Positions 54,570-63,058 of a stretch of DNA of 64,000 bases are shown piece after piece; the first letter of the stretch is position 1; the number at the start of each line of letters is the position of its first letter. Under the pieces are notes generated by a model, which was not told the origin of the DNA, did not search any database, and saw only the letters and a program-made list of their open reading frames with translations. Source of the DNA: Anaerolineaceae bacterium (lineage in GTDB: Bacteria; Chloroflexota; Anaerolineae; Anaerolineales; Anaerolineaceae); the NCBI GenBank assembly GCA_012839565.1, contig DUMZ01000007.1, positions 46,939 to 110,938 of the forward strand. Direction: 5' to 3'. A program made the translations under genes and the position numbers.

Positions 54570-56006
54570 ATGATGAATGAATCGGTAGAGAAGAAAGAAA
54601 ACCCGCCTGACAATAAAAAGCGAATTAAACCCTTTTGGCTTTGGGCTCTTTCTGTCTGTCTAATTGCAGTGGGTATCATCAGCCTGTTTTTTGCTTTCTA
54701 CCGCGAATACATGCTTGTTGTCGATGACATCCCCTATACCTTAAAAAGTATCGCCCTTCGCGGTCGCATAGTCCTGAAAAACGCTGGGCTTGAAATTGAT
54801 GATGCCGACAGGGTCTCCATTGATATCAACACCTATTCATGGGAATTACCTGGCGAAATCAAAATCGACCGCGCGCGAAAAGTGACTATTTTGCATCAAT
54901 CTGAAACGCATCAACTGAACTCTGCCGCGCGTCACCCATCAACGCTACTACAACTGGCGGGCATCAAACTTTACCCCAACGACATCATCTTGCAGAACAA
55001 GCAGCCTATCGACCCCTACGCGCCGATTCCCCTTGGGCAAGAAATAATAATCGAGTACATTCCCGCAAAACTCGTTTTACTCAACGACAACGGACAGATG
55101 CGAAGTTTTTCCAGCCAGGCAGAAACGCTCGAGCAAGCCTTTGCTGAACAAAACATTCAAATCAACGAACACGACCGACTCTCGCTACCCCTTTCCACAA
55201 AACTATCCCTTGAAACACAGGTGGAGATTCGCCGGGCGCGCGAAATTACCGTCATGCGTGGCGAAAACGCCTTTGTTGGTTACAGCGCTGCTGACAACGC
55301 GGAAGAAGCCTTGCTGGAAATCGGCCTTCCCGTCCAAAATCTTGACTTTATCGCGCCATCAGGCGTGTTGGCATTTGAAGAAAACAATCCAATCCTCAGC
55401 CTGGACATCGTCCAGGTTAGCGAGAGTTTCAATTTCATCAAAGAAGAAACCGCCTATTCCAACACGTACGAACTGGACCCGAACACAGAGTTAGACACCA
55501 CAACCGTCCTCGTGCCCGGACAAACCGGTTACGTTGTCACACGCACCATCAGCATCAGCGAAAATGGTGAAACGGTCAAAACATACCCCAGTCAACAATG
55601 GAAAGCCAGCGACCCCGTTAACGGCATAATAGGCCGGGGCACGATGCCCGTTGTCAAAACGGAAACCGTCGATGGTATCACCCTGGAATACTGGCGCAAA
55701 GTCACCGTTTATGCCACGTCATATCATCCGTCAGAATTCCCCCCTGGCGCGCGAACGCGCTCCGGCACACCAGTCACCAAAGGCATTATCGCCGTTTCCG
55801 CCGCCTGGTATCCCCTGATGGCTGGACAACAGGTTTATGTCCCTGGCTATGGCCATGGCGTTATCGGCGACTCCGGCGGGGGCATTCCCGGACGCTACTG
55901 GATTGACCTTGCCTACGATGATGAAAATTACGTTGGCTGGCATCACTGGACGACGCTTTACTTCCTGACGCCAGTGCCAGCATATATCCCGGCGGTGCTT
56001 CCTTGA
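54570..56006 (+). CDS. Cell-wall protein with DUF348 repeats, G5 domain and 3D domain
   Basis: A 478-residue exported protein. One TM/signal anchor (about 21-43) is followed by DUF348-type repeats (about 50-260; for example DIPYTLKSIALRGRIV and EITVMRGENAFVGYS), a G5-like domain (about 285-360, VPGQTGYVVTRTISISENGE), and a C-terminal 3D domain (about 395-470) with the acidic residues in IGDSGGGIPGRYWIDLAYDD. It resembles YabE/Rpf-like proteins and MltA-type 3D enzymes acting on glycan strands. Immediately followed by rsmA with an overlapping stop/start. Confidence 0.85.
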   Translation: MMNESVEKKENPPDNKKRIKPFWLWALSVCLIAVGIISLFFAFYREYMLVVDDIPYTLKSIALRGRIVLKNAGLEIDDADRVSIDINTYSWELPGEIKIDRARKVTILHQSETHQLNSAARHPSTLLQLAGIKLYPNDIILQNKQPIDPYAPIPLGQEIIIEYIPAKLVLLNDNGQMRSFSSQAETLEQAFAEQNIQINEHDRLSLPLSTKLSLETQVEIRRAREITVMRGENAFVGYSAADNAEEALLEIGLPVQNLDFIAPSGVLAFEENNPILSLDIVQVSESFNFIKEETAYSNTYELDPNTELDTTTVLVPGQTGYVVTRTISISENGETVKTYPSQQWKASDPVNGIIGRGTMPVVKTETVDGITLEYWRKVTVYATSYHPSEFPPGARTRSGTPVTKGIIAVSAAWYPLMAGQQVYVPGYGHGVIGDSGGGIPGRYWIDLAYDDENYVGWHHWTTLYFLTPVPAYIPAVLP

Positions 56007-56869
56007 AATTTCTCGACACCCACGCCCTAATCCGGAAATACGATATTCGACCCAAAAAATCTCTGGGACAAAACTTTTTAGTCGAACCGTCAGGTTTGCG
56101 CAAAGTTTTGCAAGCTGCGGAATTAAAGGGCGACGAGGAAGTGCTGGAAATCGGCGCTGGTTTAGGCAGTTTGACCGTGCTCCTCGCCCAAAACGCGCGG
56201 GAAGTCATCGCCATAGAAATCGACCAGACCCTATTCCCCGCTCTGCGAGAAGCCATTAGCAAATACAAGAACGTTAAAACCACACAAGGCGACATCCTTG
56301 AACTGGACCTAAAAAACCTGCTAAGCGATGAACCCTTTGTGGTTGTTGCCAACATCCCCTACTACATCACATCCGCCATCATTCGCAAACTACTGGAAGC
56401 ACAAAAACGCCCCAGCCACATGATACTAACCATTCAAAAAGAAGTCGCTGAACGCATCATCGCCCGCGACGGTAAAATGAGTTTATTGGCGCTCTCAGTG
56501 CAGGTCTATGGCAAAGCCGAGTTGGTGGCAAGCATCCCTGCCGGCGCGTTCTATCCCAAACCGGATGTCGATTCCGCGGTGCTCAAGCTCTCTCTTTACG
56601 ACAAACCCATCATTGATGAAGAAAAATTGTCCGTCTTTTTCGAATTAGCCACCGCGGGATTCTCGCAAAGGCGCAAAACTTTACGCAATACCATCTCTGC
56701 CGGCATGGCAATATCAAACCAACAAGCTGAAGAAATGCTTACCAGCGCCGGAATCGACCCCAAACGCCGTGCTGAAACGCTCAGTCTGGAAGAATGGAAA
56801 GAACTCGTCAGCGTTTATTGCGACACACCTTCCATAGCCACCAGTATTAAACAAAAGCAGAAAAATTAA
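56003..56869 (+). CDS. rsmA: 16S rRNA dimethyladenosine transferase (KsgA)
   Basis: A 288-residue enzyme that dimethylates the two adjacent adenines at the 3' end of 16S rRNA. SAM motif EVLEIGAGLGSLTV, catalytic NIPYY, N-terminal KKSLGQNFL, and the small C-terminal helical domain (FSQRRKTLRNTIS). The start is a TTG that overlaps the TGA of the preceding gene (TTGA), so it is translationally coupled. It converges with rsmG, overlapping by 4 nt. Confidence 0.93.
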   Translation: MKFLDTHALIRKYDIRPKKSLGQNFLVEPSGLRKVLQAAELKGDEEVLEIGAGLGSLTVLLAQNAREVIAIEIDQTLFPALREAISKYKNVKTTQGDILELDLKNLLSDEPFVVVANIPYYITSAIIRKLLEAQKRPSHMILTIQKEVAERIIARDGKMSLLALSVQVYGKAELVASIPAGAFYPKPDVDSAVLKLSLYDKPIIDEEKLSVFFELATAGFSQRRKTLRNTISAGMAISNQQAEEMLTSAGIDPKRRAETLSLEEWKELVSVYCDTPSIATSIKQKQKN

Positions 56870-57588
56870 TTGCGAACAGGGGATTTACTCGGCACGCCAA
56901 CCGCGCGGGGAAATTCAGGCGGTGTTGGCTTCACTTTTTCAATTACCACCAAATAACGCTCACCGTCCACCTCTGGTAGTTCTACCGGGATAATCTCAAG
57001 CAATTCCCCCCCAAACAAACGAATCGCGTTGCGCGCGGCATCGGCTTCTTCCATCGCGCTGTCACCCTTTTGCAGGATGGTACGCCCGCCTACCTTGACT
57101 AAGGGCAACAGATACTCCACCAAAGTCGGCATACCAGCCACCGCGCGTGCCAGGGCAATATCATAAAATTCACGATGCTCCCAGTCCTGTCCGATCGTTT
57201 CCGCGCGTTCAGATGAAACCAGCACCCGTTTCAAACCCAACACCCGCGTTAATTCCTCGCAAAAGTTGGCTTTCTTTTTTATCGATTCCACCAAGGTTAA
57301 AAATGAATTTGGGTAAGCAATTTTCAAAGGCACGCCTGGAAACCCCGCCCCAGTACCGATATCAATCATCGCTGGCGTGTCGAGTTCCTCGGGAAAGCCT
57401 AATACACAAGAAAGCGAATCCAAAAAATGCTTTATGCGAATGCCATCAAGGTCGCGAATGGCGGTCAGATTGAACCGCGCGTTCCAGTCCGTTAACATCG
57501 TTTCGTAATCAGCAAACTGCGCCAACTGCGCGTCATTCAGCGCGATGCCATAAAGCGCTTCGGCGTACTCATACCAGCGTGATGTCAT
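56866..57588 (-). CDS. rsmG: 16S rRNA (guanine-527-N7)-methyltransferase
   Basis: A 240-residue RsmG (GidB). SAM motif AMIDIGTGAGFPGVPLKI; family start FADYETMLTDWNARFNLTAIRD. It methylates G527 of 16S rRNA; loss gives low-level streptomycin resistance in other bacteria. It begins 3 nt after the udk stop, so the two share a transcript, and it is convergent with rsmA, another 16S modification gene. Confidence 0.93.
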   Translation of the reverse strand: MTSRWYEYAEALYGIALNDAQLAQFADYETMLTDWNARFNLTAIRDLDGIRIKHFLDSLSCVLGFPEELDTPAMIDIGTGAGFPGVPLKIAYPNSFLTLVESIKKKANFCEELTRVLGLKRVLVSSERAETIGQDWEHREFYDIALARAVAGMPTLVEYLLPLVKVGGRTILQKGDSAMEEADAARNAIRLFGGELLEIIPVELPEVDGERYLVVIEKVKPTPPEFPRAVGVPSKSPVRN

Positions 57589-57591
57589 CTA

Positions 57592-58224
57592 TTACACGTC
57601 CCGTGCCAAAGCCTTCAGCCGCGCAATGACCATCTCTGCCGCCACGGTGTTCATACCCCCTTCGGGGATAATCACATCCGCGAATCGTTTGCTGGGTTCT
57701 ACAAACTCCAGATAACTCACCCGAACAGTTGTCAGATATTGCTCGATAATCGAATCCACTGTTCGTCCGCGTTCCACCACATCTCTTTGCAAGCGACGGA
57801 TAAAACACAGTTCCTGTTCCGTATCCACAAACAGTTTCATATCGAATAATTTTCGCAAAGATGGTTCAGCAAAAATCAGAATACCTTCCACCAAAATAAT
57901 CGGTTTTGGCTCAATTCTCACCGTCTCAGGCGCGCGCGTATGCAATTTGTAATCATAGACAGGTAAATCAATCGCTGTACCAGCACGCAAATGATGAATA
58001 TGCTGAATCAGCAATTCCGTTTCCAGCGAGTCGGGATGGTCATAGTTCACCTTCACTCGCTCTTCAAAAGATTTTGAACTTTGGTCACGGTAGTAGGCAT
58101 CGTGTGGCAAAACAGCGATTTTATCTTCGCCAATCTCGCGCACAATCTCTTTGCACAGGGTCGTCTTGCCTGAACCAGACGCGCCGGCAACACCAATTAC
58201 AAAACTCTTCTTTTTCGCTTGCAT
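57592..58224 (-). CDS. udk: Uridine kinase
   Basis: A 210-residue P-loop kinase that makes UMP/CMP from uridine or cytidine. Walker A GVAGASGSGKTT, the nucleoside site HDAYYRDQSS and DHPDSLETEL, and the lid R-rich segment FIRRLQRDVVERGR. The ATG at 58224 is chosen because a TATAAT box lies six bases upstream; a more distal ATG at 58248 would precede the promoter. First gene of the udk-rsmG unit. Confidence 0.92.
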   Translation of the reverse strand: MQAKKKSFVIGVAGASGSGKTTLCKEIVREIGEDKIAVLPHDAYYRDQSSKSFEERVKVNYDHPDSLETELLIQHIHHLRAGTAIDLPVYDYKLHTRAPETVRIEPKPIILVEGILIFAEPSLRKLFDMKLFVDTEQELCFIRRLQRDVVERGRTVDSIIEQYLTTVRVSYLEFVEPSKRFADVIIPEGGMNTVAAEMVIARLKALARDV

Positions 58225-58230
58225 AACGCA

Positions 58231-58236
58231 ATTATA
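58231..58236 (-). promoter_or_regulatory. -10 box (TATAAT) for leaderless udk
   Basis: On the minus strand TATAAT is followed by TGCGTT and ATG, giving +1 at the start codon. It faces the folD promoter 14 bp away on the other strand. Confidence 0.6.
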
Positions 58237-58239
58237 CTT

Positions 58240-58288
58240 GCAATTCATGTATAATTACAGGTGAAAGTAATTCGCAATTCATGCATAA
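58240..58288. repeat. Pair of 15-bp direct repeats between udk and folD
   Basis: GCAATTCATGTATAA (58240-58254) and GCAATTCATGCATAA (58274-58288) differ at one base and lie 34 bp apart. The first holds the folD -10 box. They could be binding sites of one regulator or a duplicated promoter. Confidence 0.5.
58250..58255 (+). promoter_or_regulatory. -10 box (TATAAT) upstream of the folD leader ORF
   Basis: It has the context CATGTATAAT, as at the tRNA-Arg and GtrA genes. Transcription starting about 7 nt later gives a leader of about 73 nt before the ten-codon ORF. Confidence 0.5.
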
Positions 58289-58334
58289 AACGACGAAATT
58301 TTACCCGTACGTAACTAAAAAAAGGAGAATTGCA

Positions 58335-58367
58335 ATGAATTGCCAAGCCATGGAGACCAAAACATGA
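58335..58367 (+). CDS. Ten-codon leader ORF coupled to folD
   Basis: An ATG after a perfect AAAGGAG site encodes MNCQAMETKT. Its TGA overlaps the folD ATG (ATGA at 58364-58367). The strong ribosome site belongs to this ORF, while folD has only GGAGA inside it. Ribosomes ending the short ORF can restart at folD. It could be a regulatory leader peptide or simply an older folD start region. Confidence 0.5.
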   Translation: MNCQAMETKT

Positions 58368-59242
58368 CATCAAACATTATTGACGGGAAAAAACTTTCCC
58401 AATCCATTCGCGAAGACATCAAAAAGCAAATTGAAACACGCATCGCCCAGGGCAAAAGCCAGCCTGGCTTAGCCACCATTTTGGTCGGTGATGACCCTGC
58501 TTCGCGAACCTATGTGCGCAATAAACTTCGCGCCTGTGATGCTGTTGGCATCCGCAACATCAGCTACGAACTGCCCCAGGACACCAGTCAGGAAGAACTG
58601 GACGCGCTCATCAAACAACTAAACAACAACCCAGATGTAACCGGCATTCTCTTGCAACTGCCCCTGCCCAAACATCTGGATGAAGAATCCCTTTTGGCTG
58701 CGATTAAACTGATCAAAGACGTTGACGGTTTCAATCCCATCAATGTCGGCCGCATCGCGCTGCGTGGCATTGCCCCTGTCTTTGTGCCTTGCACACCTGC
58801 CGGCATCCTGGAACTTTTGCGCGAATACGAGGCCCCTATCGCTGGTGCCAACGCGGTAGTCGTGGGGCGTTCAAACATCGTCGGTATGCCACTTGCTTTG
58901 CTGCTGACCAAAGAAAACGCGACCGTCACCATCTGCCATAGCAAAACAAAAAACCTACCCGAAATTACCCGCCAGGCCGACATTCTAATTGTCGCCATAG
59001 GCAAACCCGAGTTCATTACCGCTGACATGGTCAAACCTGGTGCTTACGTCATTGACGTCGGCATCAATTCAGTTGACGACTCCAGCCGCAAATCCGGTTA
59101 TCGTCTGGTAGGCGACGTCGCCTTTGACGAAGTCGCTCAAGTCGCCAAAGCGATAACCCCCGTGCCTGGTGGCGTTGGCCCCATGACCATCGCCATGTTG
59201 CTCAAAAACACCATGCGCGCCCTGGAACTCGCTGAACAATAA
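58364..59242 (+). CDS. folD: Bifunctional methylenetetrahydrofolate dehydrogenase/cyclohydrolase
   Basis: A 292-residue enzyme of one-carbon metabolism interconverting methylene-, methenyl- and formyl-THF. Signature SRTYVRNKLRACDAVGI with the catalytic Tyr/Lys, DGFNPINVG, PCTPAGI and the dinucleotide-binding VVVGRSNIVGMP, all in place. The ATG at 58364 overlaps the stop of a ten-codon leader ORF. A TTG at 58340 is in frame but lacks a site. The carbamate kinase gene follows after 60 bp. Confidence 0.93.
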   Translation: MTSNIIDGKKLSQSIREDIKKQIETRIAQGKSQPGLATILVGDDPASRTYVRNKLRACDAVGIRNISYELPQDTSQEELDALIKQLNNNPDVTGILLQLPLPKHLDEESLLAAIKLIKDVDGFNPINVGRIALRGIAPVFVPCTPAGILELLREYEAPIAGANAVVVGRSNIVGMPLALLLTKENATVTICHSKTKNLPEITRQADILIVAIGKPEFITADMVKPGAYVIDVGINSVDDSSRKSGYRLVGDVAFDEVAQVAKAITPVPGGVGPMTIAMLLKNTMRALELAEQ

Positions 59243-59302
59243 ACATAACGTCGCCTTCAAGACGGCGGATTGTAAATAATTTTTCTAAAGGAGATAAGCT
59301 CT

Positions 59303-60250
59303 ATGCAAAAAAAAGGTGTTGCAGTCGTTGCCGTTGGTGGCAACGCTCTCATAAAAGATAAAGACCATGAAACAATCCAAGATCAGTTCGTGGCCGCCTC
59401 AGACACAACCGCTCACATTGCGGATATGATTTTAGCCGGTTGGGACGTGGTCATCACCCACGGAAATGGCCCCCAGGTTGGTTTCAACTTGCGCCGTTCC
59501 GAACTCGCCAAAGACGAAGTCTTTGAAGTTCCCCTTGACTACTGCGGCGCGGATACCCAAGGCTCCATTGGTTATATGTTCGCCCAGGCTTTGCATAACG
59601 AGTTCCGTCGTCGTGGCATTCAAAAGCAAGCTGTCGCGGTTGTTACCCAAACCATCGTCGATAAAAATGACCCCGCCTTCCAAAACCCCACCAAACCAAT
59701 TGGCTCCTTTATGGATGAAGCCACCGCCAAAGAACGCGCCGCCAAAGATGGCTGGACTGTGGTTGAAGATGCCGGCCGAGGCTGGCGACGTGTGGTGCCA
59801 TCACCCATTCCCCAGCGCATTGTTGAGGCTGAATCCATTCACAGCTTGATTGATCAAGGCTTTATCGTTGTTGGCGTTGGTGGCGGTGGTATTCCCGTCA
59901 TCGAACTTGAAAATGGTGATATTACCGGCGTTGAAGCCGTTATCGATAAAGATTTTGGCGCGGCGATCGTGGCTAGCGCGGTCAAGGCAGATCTCTTCCT
60001 CATCTCCACCGGCGTTGAAAGAGTTGCCATCCACTTCAACACACCCCAGGAAAAATGGCTTGACCAAATGACCGTTGCCGAAGCCCGACAGTATATCGAG
60101 GAAGGTCACTTTGCCAAAGGTTCCATGCTGCCCAAGATTGAAGCGATTTTGAAGTACATGGACGCAGGCGGCAAACGCGCCCTCATCACCAACCCTGAGA
60201 ACATCAAAAACGCGCTCGAAGGTAAAACCGGCACCTGGGTTGTGCCTTAA
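59303..60250 (+). CDS. arcC: Carbamate kinase
   Basis: A 315-residue amino-acid-kinase-fold enzyme making ATP from carbamoyl phosphate. Motifs: VVAVGGNALIKD, VITHGNGPQVGF, LDYCGADTQGSIGYM, and GVGGGGIPVIE with DKDFGAAIVA. The Shine-Dalgarno sequence AAAGGAGAT is strong. No arginine deiminase or ornithine/putrescine carbamoyltransferase is nearby, so its carbamoyl-phosphate source (arginine, agmatine, allantoin or oxamate route) cannot be told. It ends at a terminator shared with sdaAA. Confidence 0.93.
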   Translation: MQKKGVAVVAVGGNALIKDKDHETIQDQFVAASDTTAHIADMILAGWDVVITHGNGPQVGFNLRRSELAKDEVFEVPLDYCGADTQGSIGYMFAQALHNEFRRRGIQKQAVAVVTQTIVDKNDPAFQNPTKPIGSFMDEATAKERAAKDGWTVVEDAGRGWRRVVPSPIPQRIVEAESIHSLIDQGFIVVGVGGGGIPVIELENGDITGVEAVIDKDFGAAIVASAVKADLFLISTGVERVAIHFNTPQEKWLDQMTVAEARQYIEEGHFAKGSMLPKIEAILKYMDAGGKRALITNPENIKNALEGKTGTWVVP

Positions 60251-60278
60251 TCCCATTTGATTAAATTGTTTAAAAAGC

Positions 60279-60309
60279 AAACCGGGCCTTTTGAAAGACC
60301 CGGTTTTTT
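60279..60309. terminator. Bidirectional terminator between arcC and sdaAA
   Basis: The stem AAACCGGG / CCCGGTTT (loop about 12 nt, with added CTTT/AAAG pairing) has a T run on the right and an A-rich left flank. Confidence 0.88.
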
Positions 60310-60334
60310 GTTTTAGATTTAAACAACTAAAGCG

Positions 60335-61249
60335 TTATCTCCCCTTATTCAACTCCGTATTCGAAAACAATTCGTGCTCAATACCTTTTGCAGTCGGCGT
60401 GGCAGCCAGACCACCCAGTGCGGTTTCACGCATAGCCACCGGCATGGTGTTGCCTACATTGTTCATCGCGTCAACAACCTCATCAAAGGGCACCACAGAT
60501 CGTACATCAAGCAGAGCCAAATCCGCGCAAAGCATCGCGTTTAGCACGCCCAGACCATTGCGTTTGGCGCAAGGCAACTCCACCAGTCCTGCAATTGGGT
60601 CACAAACCAAGCCCATAATGTTTTTATATGCAAAACTGGCGGCGTCCAGACATTGACGCGCGTTGCCCCCCTTAAGATGAACCAAAGCCGCGGCAGACAT
60701 CGCCGTGGACGTGCCGATTTCCGCCTGACAACCGCCCTGCGCGCCTGAAACCGACGCGTTTTGCATCACAATTAAGCCCACCGCGCCAGCCGTTAAGAAT
60801 GCCTCAATCAGTTTCTGGGTGTCCAGATTCATCGTTTCTTTGGCGTCTTTCAAGACAGCCGGCAAAATGCCCGAACTCCCCGCGGTTGGCGCAGCCACAA
60901 TCACGCCCATGCGCGCGTTGCACTCCATCACCGCCATGGCATAAGCCACAACCTTAAGGGTGCGGTCTGGAAGATAAAACTTTTCTTCTCCGAGTTCCTC
61001 ATAAAGTTTTTTGCTTTGTCCGGTCAACAAACCACCTAATGAACGGTCATACGTCGCCAGACCCTGGTCGATAGAATGAAACATCACTTCTAGCGAATGT
61101 TCAATGTCAGCAAAAATCTCTTTTTCAGTGCGCCCCGAAGCTTCCAGCTCTCGGTTCAGCATCACTTGCCATATCTCAAGTTCGTGTTCTTTACATAAAT
61201 CAAGCAGTTGTTTTCCGGAAAAGAAGTTCATCGTTTCACCTGTTTTCAA
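60335..61249 (-). CDS. sdaAA: L-serine dehydratase, iron-sulfur-dependent, alpha subunit
   Basis: A 304-residue catalytic subunit that deaminates L-serine to pyruvate. Cluster-binding cysteines are in MECNARMG, QGGCQAEIG and ELPCAKRNG, and the glycine loop is APTAGSSGILPAVL. It is the [4Fe-4S] two-subunit type found in anaerobes. Overlaps sdaAB by 14 nt and ends at the shared terminator. Confidence 0.93.
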   Translation of the reverse strand: MKTGETMNFFSGKQLLDLCKEHELEIWQVMLNRELEASGRTEKEIFADIEHSLEVMFHSIDQGLATYDRSLGGLLTGQSKKLYEELGEEKFYLPDRTLKVVAYAMAVMECNARMGVIVAAPTAGSSGILPAVLKDAKETMNLDTQKLIEAFLTAGAVGLIVMQNASVSGAQGGCQAEIGTSTAMSAAALVHLKGGNARQCLDAASFAYKNIMGLVCDPIAGLVELPCAKRNGLGVLNAMLCADLALLDVRSVVPFDEVVDAMNNVGNTMPVAMRETALGGLAATPTAKGIEHELFSNTELNKGR

Positions 61250-61907
61250 TCACAAAAACGTCCATAATATCATCAATCAAATCGCGCAATTCCTGTGATA
61301 TTGCGTCATCAAAGGCCTGGTCAATTTCAACCACCATATAGGCATCCTTGCCTACCGCGCTGCGATATAAATTCATGCCCGCGATATTGAGTTTCTTTTC
61401 CGCTAAAAATTTGGTAATTTCAGCCAGAATACCTACCCGGTCGCGGTGATGGGTAACAATCGCGGGTAAATTCGTTTGCAGCCTGGTCTCGATGCCATTA
61501 ATCGACGTAATCACCACGTTGCCCCCACCAATTGATGAACCACTCAGGCTGGTTTTTTTGCCATTGTCTTCAGTCAAATGGATATCAACCGAGTTAGGAT
61601 GAATACCGTCCTTGTGGCCTTCTTCAAAACTGAATTTTAAACCGCGAAAGGTTGCTATTGTTTCGGCGTGCTTGAGTTCTTCACTGTCCAGATCATATCC
61701 CATCACACCGCCCAAAAGCGCCTTGCCCGTGCCATGCCCACGATAAGTTCGTGCAAAAGAGTCGTACAATGTGAAACGCACCTCAACAATGTCGCCGTGC
61801 ACGAGCTGCCGGGCTAACCTGCCCAGTTTTGCAGCCCCCGCGGTGTGGGAACTGGATGGCCCAACCATAATAGGACCGATAACGTCGAACAAACTGTTGT
61901 TGCTCAT
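61236..61907 (-). CDS. sdaAB: L-serine dehydratase, iron-sulfur-dependent, beta subunit
   Basis: A 223-residue subunit: N-terminal SDH_beta domain with the serine-site motif VGPSSSHTAGAAKLG, and a C-terminal ACT domain (VTHHRDRVGILAEITKFL, about 150-220) that probably senses serine. The start has GAGG seven bases upstream. First gene of the sdaAB-sdaAA operon. Confidence 0.93.
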   Translation of the reverse strand: MSNNSLFDVIGPIMVGPSSSHTAGAAKLGRLARQLVHGDIVEVRFTLYDSFARTYRGHGTGKALLGGVMGYDLDSEELKHAETIATFRGLKFSFEEGHKDGIHPNSVDIHLTEDNGKKTSLSGSSIGGGNVVITSINGIETRLQTNLPAIVTHHRDRVGILAEITKFLAEKKLNIAGMNLYRSAVGKDAYMVVEIDQAFDDAISQELRDLIDDIMDVFVIENR

Positions 61908-62077
61908 CTTATTGCCTCGTTTTGAATTACTGCCGTAATTGTATCATGACGGATATCCGCGCTACCGTTTTACGATTGTGTTATTTCCACTTATTCTCTC
62001 AATGAAGTAGAATTGAGATGCACTTTAGAAAGTTACTCTGAAAAAAGCAACGATAAAGAACCTAAAGGAGATAATAC

Positions 62078-63016
62078 GTGACAAAACCCAAATACACAGT
62101 TATCGCGCCCATTTACAACGAAATTGAAAACATTCCCCACCTTTACGCCCGCGTTTGCGAAGTGATGGACCAAACCGGCGAAGCCTGGGAACTGGTCCTG
62201 GTGGACGATGGCAGTAAAGATGGTTCAACCGATGCCTTGCGCGAACTCGGTAAAAAGGATAACCGTGTGCGACCGGTCATCTTCGCGCGCAACTTTGGCC
62301 ACCAAATCGCGGTGAGTGCCGGCATGGATTACGCCCGTGGTGACGCCATCGCCATTATCGACGCGGACTTGCAGGACCCACCGGAAGTCATCCTGGAACT
62401 CATCGAGAAATGGAAAGAAGGCTACGACGTGGTCTACGCCGTGCGTTCGGAACGCGAAGGCGAAAGCTGGTTCAAACTCACCACCGCCGCGTTGTTTTAT
62501 AAATTTATCCAAAAAATTACTGACGTGGATATCCCGCTCAACACCGGTGATTTCCGCTTGCTCGACCGCAAAGTCCTGAATGTGATGAACAGCATGCCCG
62601 AACGCAATCGCTTTTTGCGTGGCATGAGTTCCTGGGCGGGCTTTAAGCAAATCGGCGTGGAGTACAAACGCCATGCGCGCTTCGCCGGCGAAACCCATTA
62701 TCCCCTCAAAAACATGATAAAACTGGCCCTCAACGCCATTACGGGCTTCTCCTACTGGCCCTTGCAACTGCTCAGCAAAACAGGTGTCGGACTGGTAGTT
62801 CTCAGCTTATTGTTGTTGGTGCTGTTCATCATTCTTGCCCTGGTCGGCAAGGTAGATTTGACCTTCGTGCTCGCCACATGGCTAACCGTCATTTTCCTGG
62901 CTGGCGTCTTGCTTATCAGCATGGGCATTTTAGGCGAATACATGGGTCGCATTTACGACGAAGCCAAAGGACGCCCGCTTTACATCGTGGCAGAAGCACC
63001 CGATAAAGACGAATAA
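62078..63016 (+). CDS. Polyprenyl-phosphate glycosyltransferase (GT2, ArnC/GtrB-like)
   Basis: A 312-residue membrane GT2. The GT-A domain has LVDDGSKDGS, IIDADLQDPPE and the acceptor motif TGDFRLLDRKVL; two C-terminal TM segments (about 235-257 and 268-292) anchor it. It should load a sugar on undecaprenyl phosphate at the inner membrane face. The start is GTG after AAAGGAGAT. It differs from the soluble GT2 at 15464, which pairs with GtrA. Confidence 0.88.
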   Translation: MTKPKYTVIAPIYNEIENIPHLYARVCEVMDQTGEAWELVLVDDGSKDGSTDALRELGKKDNRVRPVIFARNFGHQIAVSAGMDYARGDAIAIIDADLQDPPEVILELIEKWKEGYDVVYAVRSEREGESWFKLTTAALFYKFIQKITDVDIPLNTGDFRLLDRKVLNVMNSMPERNRFLRGMSSWAGFKQIGVEYKRHARFAGETHYPLKNMIKLALNAITGFSYWPLQLLSKTGVGLVVLSLLLLVLFIILALVGKVDLTFVLATWLTVIFLAGVLLISMGILGEYMGRIYDEAKGRPLYIVAEAPDKDE

Positions 63017-63058
63017 ACCTTAGGTTTTGCAGATATCAAAGCGATAACTTTTGATTAA

